Source of the DNA: Verrucomicrobiota bacterium
GTDB taxonomy: Bacteria > Verrucomicrobiota > Verrucomicrobiia > Opitutales > Opitutaceae
Direction: 5' to 3'
Assembly (NCBI GenBank): GCA_018239845.1
Contig: JAFEGO010000021.1
Location: forward strand, 1-54,421
Length of the DNA stretch: 54,421 nt
Shown: positions 43,101-51,714 of the stretch, piece after piece
Layout: every line of letters starts with the position of its first letter
Position numbering within the stretch: position 1 is the first letter of the stretch
Made by a program: the position numbers and the translations under genes
Notes under the pieces: model-generated
Seen by the model: only the letters and a program-made list of their open reading frames with translations
Told to the model about the DNA's origin: nothing
The model's database searches: none

Positions 43101-43547
43101 GTCACGGTCCGCATGCGCGGCGTCATGGAGAAGTGCACGTACTGCGTGCAGCGCATCCAGAACGGCAAGATCCAGCACAAGGTGAAGACCGCCCAAGCCG
43201 GCCATCCCGATGACGTCGTCGTCCCCGACGGCACCATCAAGACCGCCTGCCAGCAGGTCTGCCCCGCTGAGTCCATCGTCTTCGGCAACATCCTCGATCC
43301 CGAGAGCGCCGTGTCGAAGGCCAAGGCCCTCGGCCAGGACTACTCGCTGCTCGGCTATCTCAATACCCGGCCGCGCACCACCTATCTGGCCCGCCTGCGC
43401 AATCCCAATTCCCGCATGCCCGACTATAACGCGCTGCCGCTCAGCCGCGTCGAACACAACAACAAGAACCACCCCGCCGGCTTCCACGAGGCCGGTGAGG
43501 CGCACGAGGCGCATGCCGCCGAGGGCGAGAAGAAGGCCCACGGATAA
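40185..43547 (+). CDS. actB: Alternative Complex III iron-sulfur subunit ActB
   Basis: The 1,120-residue product starts at ATG 40185 ([17 protein letters not shown]), overlapping actA by 4 bases; the in-frame start at 40143 is inside actA. A Tat signal with a twin Arg (DRRHFMKIM, Arg53-Arg54) is followed by LAGC (Cys74), which could be a lipobox. Residues about 80-780 are the molybdopterin-oxidoreductase-like domain, which in ActB carries no cofactor. The C-terminal part is ferredoxin-like: [11 protein letters not shown] (Cys811, 814, 817, 821), [26 protein letters not shown] and CTYCVQRI with ACQQVCP, enough for three 4Fe-4S clusters and one 3Fe-4S cluster. It relays electrons from quinol to ActA. 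Confidence 0.95.
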   Translation: MKRKFEHPAPSARELNGPAYWRSLDELAATPGFKAQMEREFPEGASNLDGVDRRHFMKIMAASFALGGLSLAGCRRPEKFVLPYGKSVEGVIPGLPLYFATAMPLRNSAIPLLAETHQGRPTKLEGNPTYAPHGGASSLLAQASVLDLYDPSRAQQHTQNGTAIDTAAVHALLAKISADYTATGGEGLAFLAEQSSSPTRARLVAELKSKFPRAIWSEYEPVADEPPVAAARAAFGQDVKPLYRFAKAKRIVSLDADFIGSESGNLYYTREFAKGRRVTSKEDAENMNRLYVAESGFTLTGSMADHRLRLASSHMFAIAAALAAKITGSSSFAALAEGLEVTPRWVDECAADLLEHKGQSLVLAGAHQPAAVHAIAYAINAVLGNIGSTVDFVAVQAPEATTIKGLGVAIRAHLVQTLVVLGGNPAYNAPADVDWAGLTKLVPNIVRYGYYNDETSALAGTHIAATHYLESWGDARTVDGTVVPVQPMILPLFNGLTEIEVLARIAGLATADPYTLVTQTLATLPGGAGEHAIQKFLHDGLLAGSAYAPVSVGFEFGRASALFADAAKPVKFSKDHLEVRFVADHKVDDGRFANNGWLQECPDPMTKISWDNAILVSPRLGKELGVSPKASPLQVARVEENDFTIGKENAHVFELTVDGRKISGPVHIQPGLSNYTVVVALGYGRTKAGEVGNGAGFNASPLRTTDAMHIATGGKLADTGARTLLANTQEHWSMEGRDLVREANTEEYIDKPDFVKEVGMEAETPSTIGAVGEAMTPAQRATEMPRGNSLYQTPKFDGHHQWGMSIDLNTCIGCNACVVACQAENNVPIVGKDQVLRGREMHWIRIDRYYSDGNADPTAFGSGEGNRVLPGDSDDPTVSPQVSLQPVACAQCELAPCETVCPVNATVHDDEGLNAMAYNRCIGTRYCANNCPYKVRRFNFFDWNQRRLDSLYMGPLGPQGMPELVSMVKNPEVTVRMRGVMEKCTYCVQRIQNGKIQHKVKTAQAGHPDDVVVPDGTIKTACQQVCPAESIVFGNILDPESAVSKAKALGQDYSLLGYLNTRPRTTYLARLRNPNSRMPDYNALPLSRVEHNNKNHPAGFHEAGEAHEAHAAEGEKKAHG

Positions 43548-43572
43548 GATGCAACTGACGACCGCTCATTTC

Positions 43573-43577
43573 GGAGG
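43573..43577 (+). promoter_or_regulatory. Shine-Dalgarno site of actC
   Basis: GGAGG lies 9 bases before the actC ATG at 43587 and is one of the clearest ribosome binding sites in the window. It supports this start in the 39-base gap after actB. Confidence 0.75.
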
Positions 43578-43586
43578 ACATAGCTA

Positions 43587-45017
<1,431 letters not shown>

Positions 45018-45023
45018 TCTGCC

Positions 45024-45557
45024 ATGTCTGCCCAACCTTATGGCGTGATCGCCACCTTTGAAAGTTCCGCGGAGATCTACCACGCGGCCGAGCAGGTGCG
45101 TGATGCCGGTTACAAGAACTGGGATGTCATCGCCCCGTGCCCGATCCATGGCATGGACAAGGCGATGGGCCTCAAGCGCTCGATCGTCCCCCGCATTTCC
45201 CTTGCGGGCGGCCTCACCGGCTTCTGCACCGGCATGAGCATGATCTGGTTCGTCGATGCCTTCGACTACCCGGTCACCGTCGGCGGCAAGCCGCTCTTCA
45301 GCCCGCTCTTCGCCTTCCCGGTGTCCTACGAGCTCACCATTCTCTTCACGGCCTTCGCCACGATCATCGGCATGTTCGTCGTCAACGGCCTGCCCATGCA
45401 CTACCATCCCGCGATGAAGTACCCGAAGTTCCGTCGCGGTACGGACGACGCCTTCTTCATCGTCATCGAGGCGCGCGACCCGCGTTTCAACGCCGCCAAC
45501 ACCAAGGCCCTGCTCGCCAAGATCGGCGGCAAGGATATCTCCGACCTCGAGGCCTGA
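45024..45557 (+). CDS. actD: Alternative Complex III subunit ActD (DUF3341)
   Basis: The 177-residue protein belongs to the DUF3341 family, always found in act operons. It starts with a soluble segment (YGVIATFESSAEIYHAAEQVRDAGYKNWDVIAPCPIHGMDKAMGLKRS), followed by two membrane helices (about 58-80 and 100-125). A second soluble part contains HYHPAMKYPKFRRGTDDAFFIVIEARDPRFN. It binds no cofactor; in solved complexes it packs against the ActC/ActF membrane subunits. Six bases separate it from actC. Confidence 0.93.
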   Translation: MSAQPYGVIATFESSAEIYHAAEQVRDAGYKNWDVIAPCPIHGMDKAMGLKRSIVPRISLAGGLTGFCTGMSMIWFVDAFDYPVTVGGKPLFSPLFAFPVSYELTILFTAFATIIGMFVVNGLPMHYHPAMKYPKFRRGTDDAFFIVIEARDPRFNAANTKALLAKIGGKDISDLEA

Positions 45558-45560
45558 GCC

Positions 45561-46196
45561 ATGCGCAACGTTTATCTCGTCACCTTCTTCATCGCGGTCC
45601 TCATCGTGTCCGTGTTCGGCCTCCGCGGCCGGCACTTCACGCAGCCCCCGATCGAGGTCTTCCCCGAGTGGGCCTTCCCTGGCATGAAACACCAGCCGAA
45701 GTACAAGCCCCAGTCGGAGAGCAAGTTCTTCGCCGACGGCCGCACCGACCGCCCGATCCCGGCCAACACCGTCTCCCGCACCGAGCTGCGCACCGACGAT
45801 GAGCTCTACCTCGGCAAGGCCGCCGACGGCTCCTGGCTCCGCGGCTTCCCGAAGTCCATCACCGTCGATGCCCAGCTCATGGCCCGCGGCCACGAGCGCT
45901 TCTCGATCTACTGCGCTCCCTGCCACGGCGCCCTCGGCGACGGCAACGGCATCACCAAGCAGTACGGCATGGGCGCCACTCCCACCTACCACGACACCCG
46001 TCTCCGCGAGATCGCGGAGGGCGAGATCTTCAACACCATCACCCACGGCAAGACCAACATGCTGCCCTACGCCGACAAGGTGACCCCGCATGACCGCTGG
46101 GCTATCATCCTCTATGTTCGTTCGCTCCAGCGCGCGCAAAACGGCACCGTGGCAGACGTCCCGGCCGACCACCGTTCCGAACTTGGCCTAAAATGA
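45561..46196 (+). CDS. actE: Alternative Complex III monoheme cytochrome c subunit ActE
   Basis: The 211-residue protein has an N-terminal membrane/lipid anchor region (NVYLVTFFIAVLIVSVFG) and a C-terminal cytochrome c domain with one heme site CAPCH (118-122) and probable axial Met167 (TNMLPYADKVTPHDRW). It accepts electrons from ActA and hands them to an oxidase or soluble cytochrome. No lipobox cysteine is visible, so it is probably held by its N-terminal helix. It overlaps the actF start by 4 bases. Confidence 0.94.
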   Translation: MRNVYLVTFFIAVLIVSVFGLRGRHFTQPPIEVFPEWAFPGMKHQPKYKPQSESKFFADGRTDRPIPANTVSRTELRTDDELYLGKAADGSWLRGFPKSITVDAQLMARGHERFSIYCAPCHGALGDGNGITKQYGMGATPTYHDTRLREIAEGEIFNTITHGKTNMLPYADKVTPHDRWAIILYVRSLQRAQNGTVADVPADHRSELGLK

Positions 46197-47455
46197 GCAA
46201 CCACGCAGCCACCGCTTCCACGGCCGCTCCCGCGGCGCCCAATCCGGGCAAGGCGCTCATGATCGGCCTCGCCGGCATCGCGCTGACCGCCATCGGCCTC
46301 GCCGTCTCCGGCGCCCAGAACATCGCCTTTTCCTGGCTCGTTGGCATCTCCTTCTGGACTGCCATCGCCATCGGCTTCCTGCTGATGATCCTGATCCACC
46401 ACATCTTTGATGCAAAGTGGAGCGTGGTCCTTCGCCGCCAGCAGGAGCACGGCCTCGCCGCTTTCAAGTGGCTCGCCCTGCTGTTCCTCCCGCTGCTCCT
46501 CACTCCCTTCATCGGCACCCATGACCTCGTCTGGCCCTGGATGAATCCCGACCACGTGCTCCATGGGCACGGCACGGTCGCGGAGGACGTCCTCTACGCC
46601 AAGAAGTCCGGCTTCCTCAGCGTCAAGGCCTTCGTCGGCATGACGGTGATCTTCTTCGGCAGCTGGATCATCCTCGCGGCCCTCCTCCGCAAGGCCTCCT
46701 TCACGCAGGACAAGGACGGCGATCCGAAGTGGACCCGCATGAACCGCAAGCTGGCCGCCGCCGGCCTCCCGGTCGCCGCGCTCACGCTCACCTTCGCGGC
46801 CATCTACTGGATCAAGAGCCTCGAGTACCACTGGTTCTCCACCATGTACGGCGTGTGGTTCTTCGCCAACTGCTACCGCGGCGCGCTCTGCATCAGCGTG
46901 ATCATCTTCGTCTGGCTCTACAACCGCGGCGACTTCAAGGGCATCCTCAACACCGACCACATGCACAGCATCGGCCAGGTGATGCTCGCCCTCACGATCT
47001 TCTGGGCCTACGTCACGTTCTCCCAGTACTTCCTGATCTGGAACGCCAACGTCCCCGAGGAAACCTTCTGGTACAACCTCCGCGAGCTGAACCACGATGG
47101 CACCACCAACCAGTGGTGGTACGTCGGCCTCTTCATCCTCTTCGGCCACTTTGTCGTCCCGTTCTGCCTGCTGCTGTCCTACCGCTTCAAGGTCACCAAG
47201 CACATCCTCCGCCGCATCGCCTACTGGATCCTCTTCACGATCCTCGTGGACCTCTGCTACAACATCCTCCCCGGTCTCAAGGATGCCCACGGCGACGCCG
47301 CTCCCTTCCTCTCCCTTAACCTGCTCTGGGTCGTGACGTCCGTCGTCGGTATCGGCGGCATCTGCGTCTGGGCCTACCTCAAGAGTTTCCCGACCACCAA
47401 GCTCATCCCGATCCGCGATCCGCGCATCGTCGAGTGCCTGACCCACCATGAGTGA
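46193..47455 (+). CDS. actF: Alternative Complex III membrane subunit ActF (NrfD-like)
   Basis: The 420-residue protein is the second NrfD-like membrane subunit with about ten helices. It shows LGVGGxxL-like first helices, IGTHDLVWPWMNPDHVLHGHGTVAEDVLYAKKSGFLSVKAFVGMTVIFFGSWIILAALLRKAS, and EYHWFSTMYGVWFFANCYRGALC, features typical of ActF. It pairs with ActC as a structural and possibly proton-conducting subunit. It overlaps actE by 4 bases and the following small gene by 8 bases. Confidence 0.94.
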   Translation: MSNHAATASTAAPAAPNPGKALMIGLAGIALTAIGLAVSGAQNIAFSWLVGISFWTAIAIGFLLMILIHHIFDAKWSVVLRRQQEHGLAAFKWLALLFLPLLLTPFIGTHDLVWPWMNPDHVLHGHGTVAEDVLYAKKSGFLSVKAFVGMTVIFFGSWIILAALLRKASFTQDKDGDPKWTRMNRKLAAAGLPVAALTLTFAAIYWIKSLEYHWFSTMYGVWFFANCYRGALCISVIIFVWLYNRGDFKGILNTDHMHSIGQVMLALTIFWAYVTFSQYFLIWNANVPEETFWYNLRELNHDGTTNQWWYVGLFILFGHFVVPFCLLLSYRFKVTKHILRRIAYWILFTILVDLCYNILPGLKDAHGDAAPFLSLNLLWVVTSVVGIGGICVWAYLKSFPTTKLIPIRDPRIVECLTHHE

Positions 47456-47744
47456 GAATTCTTCCAAGTCCGCCCCCTTGCCGGTGATCATCGCCATCCT
47501 GGCGCTCTCCACGCTGTTCTTCTTCGCGGTTCGTTATTTCTACGGCCCGCGCGAGACCGGCACCTTCGTGGGTGACGGCATCCACACCGCCCAACAGCGC
47601 AAGGCCAACCTCGCCGAACTCCACGCCAAGGAAAAAGCCGCCGCCACCACCTACGGCTGGGTCAATCAGAAGGACAAGGTTGTCCGTCTCCCGATTGACC
47701 GCGCGATGGAGCTGACCCTGCAGAAATACGCCGCCCGCAACTAA
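47448..47744 (+). CDS. Small single-helix membrane protein between actF and the cbb3-like module
   Basis: The 98-residue protein has one hydrophobic helix (PLPVIIAILALSTLFFFAVRYFYG, about 10-33) and a soluble tail rich in Lys and Ala with LHAKEKAAATTYGWVNQKDKVVRLPIDRAMELTLQKYAARN. The tail end (YGWVNQKDKVVRLPIDRAMEL) resembles a conserved motif (VRIPIDRAMEL) found in small proteins of cytochrome oxidase operons and in some SCO-linked proteins. It could be an accessory subunit or linker between Alternative Complex III and the oxidase-like module. It overlaps actF by 8 bases and precedes the CcoN-like gene by 13 bases. Confidence 0.8.
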   Translation: MSENSSKSAPLPVIIAILALSTLFFFAVRYFYGPRETGTFVGDGIHTAQQRKANLAELHAKEKAAATTYGWVNQKDKVVRLPIDRAMELTLQKYAARN

Positions 47745-47757
47745 CCGACCTTAAGAG

Positions 47758-49179
47758 ATGACCACTGCCTCCCATGCCGCTGTGACGGCCGAAGCGAGCA
47801 ACATCGACTCCAGTGCGCGTTGCACGCTCTCGTTCCTGATCGCCTCCGCGCTCGCCTGGCTCCTCGTGAGCGGCCTGCTCGCGGTGCTCCATCTCGTGCA
47901 GGCGTACGACGCGTCCTTCCTCGCGCACTGCCCGATCTTCACCTACGGCCGCCTCGGCGCCATGCAGGAGACCGCCTCCATCTATGGCTGGGCGGCCAAC
48001 GCCGGCCTCGCCGTCGCCCTCTGGCTGCTGGCCCGCCTCAGCGGCTCCCCGCTGCGCTCGCTCAACTGGGCCTGCGGCGGCGCGCTCTTCTGGAATCTCG
48101 GCGTCACCCTCGGTCTCGTCGGCATCGCGCTGGGCGAGGGCACCTCGACCTCCTTCCTCCACCTCCCGTATTTCGTGCAGCCGCTGCTCCTGGTCGCCTA
48201 TGCCGCCATCGCCGTCCCCGGCGTGCTGGCCTGGACGGGCCGCAAGCAGTCCATGACCTTCGCCTCCCAGTGGTACGCGGTCGCCGCGCTCTTCCTCTTC
48301 CCTTGGCTCCTGTCCGCTGCGCAGGTGATGCTCCACTTCGCTCCCGTCCGCGGCGTCCTCCAAGCCATCGTCGAGGGCTGGTATGTCCAGAGCGTCTGGT
48401 ACCTCTGGCTGTTCCCGCTCGCCCTCGCCGCCGCCTACTACCTCGTGCCCAAGATCACGGGCCGTGCGATCCCGAGCTACGATTTCAGCGCCCTCGGCTT
48501 CTGGACCCTCATCGTCATCGGCGACTGGACCGCGGGGCGCCACCTCGTGGGCGGCCCGGTGCCGGCTTGGCTGGTCTCCCTCGCCATCGTCTCCTGCGCG
48601 CTGCTGCTCGTCCACTTCATCATCGTCGCCCTCAATCTCCGCGGCGCCTTCAGCTCCGGCGGTCCGGTGCTCAAGTTCGTGGCTTTCGGTCTCTTTTCCT
48701 ACCTCGTCGGCGGCCTCTGGGATGCCGTCACCTGCATGCGCAGCGTCGCCGTGATCACCCAGTTCACCTGGATCGATCAGGCGCAGACGCAGCTCGCCCT
48801 CACCGGTGCCTTCTCGGCCATCGTGATCGGTGCGATCTACTTCCTCTTCCCCCGCGTCACCGGTCAGGCCTGGCCCTCCGCCACGCTGATCACCGCGCAC
48901 CTGTTCACGACGGTCATCGGCACCCTCGGCCTCGTGCTCAGCCTCGTGGTCGCCGGTTGGATCCAGGGCCATGACCTGGCGAATCCCGCCGTCTCCTTCG
49001 CCGACATCGCGGCCCACACCAGCTCGTGGCTGCACTTCGCGCTCGCTGCGCAGGCCCTCCTGCTCGTCGGCAACGCCCTGTTCGCGCTCCACTTCATCCG
49101 GCTCGCCTGCACCAAGCCCGCGGCGTCCGGCGTCAGCGTCTTTGCCCAGCCCCCGGCCATGGAGGCTTCTGCATCATGA
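47758..49179 (+). CDS. ccoN: cbb3-type oxidase subunit I (CcoN)-like protein lacking heme/copper ligands
   Basis: The 473-residue protein has about twelve membrane helices and the fold signature of CcoN: the TYGRLGAMQE region (61-71) corresponds to FGRLRPLHT, WYVQSVWYLWLFPLALAAAYYLVPK (208-232) to WWYGHN...YYFVPK, FWTLIVIGDWTAGRHL (248-263) to FWALIFLYIWAGPHHL, and QTQLALTG...GAIYFLFPR (343-366) to HVHSGALG...GAIYYLVPR. At every metal-ligand position the His is changed: Gln70, Gln211, Arg261, Gln343 and Gln345; only His262 of the CuB HH pair remains. The cross-linked Tyr is Gly255. It cannot bind hemes b and b3 or CuB in the usual way, so oxygen reduction is very unlikely. The gene symbol denotes homology only. 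It overlaps ccoO by 4 bases. Confidence 0.88.
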   Translation: MTTASHAAVTAEASNIDSSARCTLSFLIASALAWLLVSGLLAVLHLVQAYDASFLAHCPIFTYGRLGAMQETASIYGWAANAGLAVALWLLARLSGSPLRSLNWACGGALFWNLGVTLGLVGIALGEGTSTSFLHLPYFVQPLLLVAYAAIAVPGVLAWTGRKQSMTFASQWYAVAALFLFPWLLSAAQVMLHFAPVRGVLQAIVEGWYVQSVWYLWLFPLALAAAYYLVPKITGRAIPSYDFSALGFWTLIVIGDWTAGRHLVGGPVPAWLVSLAIVSCALLLVHFIIVALNLRGAFSSGGPVLKFVAFGLFSYLVGGLWDAVTCMRSVAVITQFTWIDQAQTQLALTGAFSAIVIGAIYFLFPRVTGQAWPSATLITAHLFTTVIGTLGLVLSLVVAGWIQGHDLANPAVSFADIAAHTSSWLHFALAAQALLLVGNALFALHFIRLACTKPAASGVSVFAQPPAMEASAS

Positions 49180-49817
49180 GAAACGGTCTGCTCTTTTTCC
49201 TCGGCCTCTTCGCCGCGCTCCTGATCACGTGGGCCGGCATCGTGCTCGGCTCCAACGCCCAGCTCGGCCACCTCGCGCCCTATTTCGATGAGAACGAGGG
49301 CAAGGCCTACCCGGAGAACACCCCCGGTATCGCCGCCCGCGGCCTGCTCGTGTACGACGACCTCGGCTGCGCCGCCTGCCACACCCAGCAGGTCCGCCGC
49401 CCGAGCTACGGCAGCGACAAGGCCCGTGGCTGGGGTGACCGCCAGAGCGTCGCCCGCGACTACATGCGCCAGAGCCATGTGCAGCTCGGCGAGAGCCGCA
49501 TCGGCCCCGATCTCTCCAACGTCGGCGCCCGCAAGCCCGCCTACGACGCCGAGGACCTCTACAAGCTCCTCTACACCGGCCAAGGCGGCATGCCGTCCTA
49601 CCGCTTCCTCTTCGAGGACCGCAAGGTCATCGGCGAGGTCTCGGCCAAGGCCCTCAACCTCGTCGGCAGCCTCGCTCCCGCGCCCGGCCATGAGATCGTC
49701 CCGACGCACCGCGCCGAGGCCCTCGTCGCCTATCTCCTCAGCTTGAACAACGTGTACGAATATCCCGAAGCCCGTCCCGTCGAGCCGGCCGCCGCCGAGA
49801 AAGGGGAGCACAAATGA
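49176..49817 (+). CDS. ccoO: CcoO-like monoheme cytochrome c (cbb3 subunit II)
   Basis: The 213-residue product starts at ATG 49176 (MRNGLLFFLGLFAALLITWAG), overlapping the CcoN-like gene by 4 bases. One N-terminal helix anchors a periplasmic cytochrome c domain with heme site CAACH (65-69: GCAACHTQQVRRPSYG), followed by SRIGPDLSNVGAR and a possible axial Met in QGGMPSYRF. These are CcoO hallmarks (GCxxCHxQ, GPDLxxVGxR). Unlike its membrane partner, all heme c features are intact, so this subunit should carry electrons. Confidence 0.92.
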   Translation: MRNGLLFFLGLFAALLITWAGIVLGSNAQLGHLAPYFDENEGKAYPENTPGIAARGLLVYDDLGCAACHTQQVRRPSYGSDKARGWGDRQSVARDYMRQSHVQLGESRIGPDLSNVGARKPAYDAEDLYKLLYTGQGGMPSYRFLFEDRKVIGEVSAKALNLVGSLAPAPGHEIVPTHRAEALVAYLLSLNNVYEYPEARPVEPAAAEKGEHK

Positions 49818-50476
49818 GTTCTTCCAACGACCCGCGCCTCCCGCAGGCCGGCGCCTCCGATGAGAGCCTCCTGGCCGCGCACGAAAAGATGCTCGGCAAG
49901 AAGCCCGATGAGCAGGCGCACTACAAGCTGCTGCCCCTCGTGCTGCTCTTCGTTTTCAGCGGCATCATCTTCTACGCCGGCACGTACCTGAATCACTTCT
50001 CCGGCAACTACGATCCCGCGGTCTTCGACGAGCACGGCCACTCCGCCTCCGGCAATGCGGCCCCCGTCAAGCTCGACCCGATCGTCGTCGGCCGGAAGAG
50101 CTACGAGCAGGTCTGCTCGACCTGCCACCAGTCCACCGGCCTCGGTCTCGCGGGCGTCTATCCTCCGCTGGCCGGCTCCGAGTGGGTCACCGGCTCCGAG
50201 GAGCGCGTGATCAGCATCCTTCTCCACGGCCTCAAGGGCCCGATCCACGTCAAGGGCGTCGCCTTCCCGGGCGCGGCCGCGATGCCGGTCTTCGGCCAGG
50301 TCCCCGGCTCCGGCTACAACTGGAGCGACGAGAAGATCGCCGCGGTCATCACCTACATCCGTCAGGAGTGGGGCAACAAGGCCGGCCCGGTCACCGCCGA
50401 GAAGGTCGCCGAGCTGCGCAAGAAGGAAGGCGACCGCGCCGAGTGGTCCGAAGCCGAGCTCCTCAAGCTGCCCTGA
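49814..50476 (+). CDS. CcoP-like cytochrome c with a single heme
   Basis: The 220-residue protein has a cytoplasmic N-terminus, one membrane helix (KLLPLVLLFVFSGIIFYAGTYL, about 38-60) and a periplasmic cytochrome c domain with one heme motif CSTCH (101-105) and probable axial Met157 (AAAMPVFG). True CcoP has two heme c domains and is about 300 residues, so this is a shortened, monoheme form. The C-terminal tail is charged (EWGNKAGPVTAEKVAELRKKEGDRAEWSEAELLKL). It overlaps ccoO by 4 bases and ends the operon 29 bases before the terminator. Confidence 0.9.
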   Translation: MSSSNDPRLPQAGASDESLLAAHEKMLGKKPDEQAHYKLLPLVLLFVFSGIIFYAGTYLNHFSGNYDPAVFDEHGHSASGNAAPVKLDPIVVGRKSYEQVCSTCHQSTGLGLAGVYPPLAGSEWVTGSEERVISILLHGLKGPIHVKGVAFPGAAAMPVFGQVPGSGYNWSDEKIAAVITYIRQEWGNKAGPVTAEKVAELRKKEGDRAEWSEAELLKLP

Positions 50477-50504
50477 TCCACATCCGGCATCCTGCCGTAC
50501 CTTT

Positions 50505-50535
50505 CAAAGCCGCGCTGACCTCAGCGCGGCTTTTT
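50505..50535 (+). terminator. Intrinsic terminator of the act-cco operon
   Basis: A perfect stem of 12 pairs (arm AAAGCCGCGCTG, loop ACCT, arm CAGCGCGGCTTT) is followed by a T run to 50535, 29 bases after the stop of the CcoP-like gene. This is a textbook Rho-independent terminator and marks the end of the respiratory operon. Confidence 0.93.
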
Positions 50536-50600
50536 TGTGGCCAGGTACCGCCGGCTCCGGGCATCGGCGGCCGCCGGAATCGGGCCATGCCGATACCCGA

Positions 50601-50630
50601 ATCGAACACAATCGAACACAATCGGACAAT
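50601..50630. repeat. Short tandem 10-base repeat
   Basis: ATCGAACACA occurs twice in tandem (50601-50610, 50611-50620), followed by a degenerate third copy ATCGGACAAT (50621-50630). The 10-base period matches one DNA turn. It lies in the 313-base non-coding gap between the act operon terminator and the arsenic operon. Its function is unknown. I see no gene in the remainder of that gap. Confidence 0.6.
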
Positions 50631-50816
50631 TCTCGGGTCCGTCTCGAGGCCTGCGTCGGTCAGCAAAGGTCAAAAACCGCCAGCGCGTGTCAGCGGCGGC
50701 GGATCAGCGCGACCGGCTGTTAGCCGCTGCGACCAACCCGACCGGTTGATCGCGAGCCCGGGACGACTGCGTCATAGTCCCGCTCGGCGAGGCGTTGGTG
50801 CCGGATTTCAGCTTGC

Positions 50817-50836
50817 ATATACCTATAAAGGTATAT
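50817..50836. promoter_or_regulatory. Operator-like palindrome upstream of the arsenic operon
   Basis: Perfect 7-base arms ATATACC and GGTATAT flank TATAAA (50817-50836), ending 12 bases before the first gene of the operon. The A/T-rich palindrome stands out in a G/C-rich region and includes -10-like sequence. The ArsR protein encoded in the operon is the natural candidate to bind it and repress transcription until arsenite is present; this is inference. Confidence 0.6.
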
Positions 50837-50848
50837 TCCTTAATCGGT

Positions 50849-51322
50849 ATGAACTTGGCGACCTTTGGCAATCTCCTCCGGGAAAACGGCGAAAGCAGGG
50901 TGGGCTTCATCCTGCCGGAGGGCGGTTTGATCGCGCCGGAGTTTCACATCACTGAGGTGGGCCATGTGGCCAAGCGGTTCATCGACTGCGGCGGCACCCT
51001 GCGGTGGGCCGAGTCCTGCCTGTTGCAGGCCTGGGTGGCTGCGGATGACAAGACCCACCGGCTCACCGCGGGGAAGCTCGCGCGGATCCTCGACCTTTCG
51101 CGCCAGGTCGTCCCGACCGACGAACTCCCGATGGAGCTGGAGCACGGCGACGGTCCGGTCTCGCAGTACGCGATCGCCGGCGCCGAGCTGCATGACGGCG
51201 AGCTGCGGTTCCGCCTCGCGCACAAGCACACTGATTGCCTCGCCCGCGAGGCGTGCGGGCTCGCGCCGGATCGTGCCGATTCCGCTGCCGGCTGCGGGTG
51301 CGGGGAGGGGAGGTGCTGCTGA
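50849..51322 (+). CDS. DUF6428-like protein of arsenic loci with Cys-rich tail
   Basis: The product is 157 residues from ATG 50849 (MNLATFGNLLRENG), taken because the start lies just after the operator palindrome and the frame upstream of it would run through that palindrome. The core FILPEGGLIAPEFHITEVGHVAKRFIDCGGTLRWAESCLLQAWVA and KHTDCLAREACGL match what I remember of the DUF6428 family found beside arsR/arsC in Bacteroidota. The tail CGCGEGRCC (149-157) could bind a thiophilic metalloid. Its biochemical role is unknown. It is the first gene of the operon, two bases before arsR. Confidence 0.8.
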   Translation: MNLATFGNLLRENGESRVGFILPEGGLIAPEFHITEVGHVAKRFIDCGGTLRWAESCLLQAWVAADDKTHRLTAGKLARILDLSRQVVPTDELPMELEHGDGPVSQYAIAGAELHDGELRFRLAHKHTDCLAREACGLAPDRADSAAGCGCGEGRCC

Positions 51323-51324
51323 CC

Positions 51325-51714
51325 ATGAGCCTCGTCGAAATCTACCAGTGCCTCTGCGACCCCACGCGCCTGCGCATCCTCCATCTGCTGGGGCAGGGGG
51401 AGCTCTGCGTCTGCCACTTTCAGGAGATCCTGGGCGAGCCGCAGGTGAAGATTTCCAAGCACCTCGCGTACCTCCGCTCGCACGGTCTCGTCGAGTCGCG
51501 CAAGGAGGCCAACTGGGTGATCTACCGCCTGCCCGCGAAACGCTCCCGCGAGCTCACCGCCAACCTCGCCTGCCTGCAGGACTGCGCGCAGGAGGACCCG
51601 GTCTTCCGCAAGGACGCCGCCCGGCGCGCGAAACTCTCGGACAAATTCTCCGCGGAGAGCCCCATCTGCTGCGCGCCGAAAACGAAGAAAACCGCCTGCT
51701 GCCCGACACCATGA
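51325..51714 (+). CDS. arsR: Arsenic-responsive repressor ArsR
   Basis: The product is 129 residues from ATG 51325, two bases after the previous stop and preceded by a G-rich GGGGAGG at about 51304. It is a winged-helix ArsR/SmtB protein: CDPTRLRILHLL (11-22), the As(III)-binding ELCVC (Cys28, Cys30) at the start of the metal helix, and the recognition helix VKISKHLAYLRSHGLV (41-56). The C-terminus adds two Cys pairs (ICC and ACC), unlike the short E. coli ArsR. It should repress the operon via the palindrome at 50817. The stop overlaps arsC by 4 bases. Confidence 0.93.
   Translation: MSLVEIYQCLCDPTRLRILHLLGQGELCVCHFQEILGEPQVKISKHLAYLRSHGLVESRKEANWVIYRLPAKRSRELTANLACLQDCAQEDPVFRKDAARRAKLSDKFSAESPICCAPKTKKTACCPTP

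Noticed and set aside
40179..43541. Minus-strand open frame of 1,120 codons opposite actB
   Set aside because: It mirrors actB almost base for base in length, and the translated product is low-complexity. ActB has clear domains and operon context.
47758..49179. Annotating the CcoN-like protein as an active cbb3 oxidase or NO reductase
   Set aside because: Nearly all heme and CuB ligands are absent. Sequencing error is unlikely because five separate positions are changed in an otherwise intact frame.
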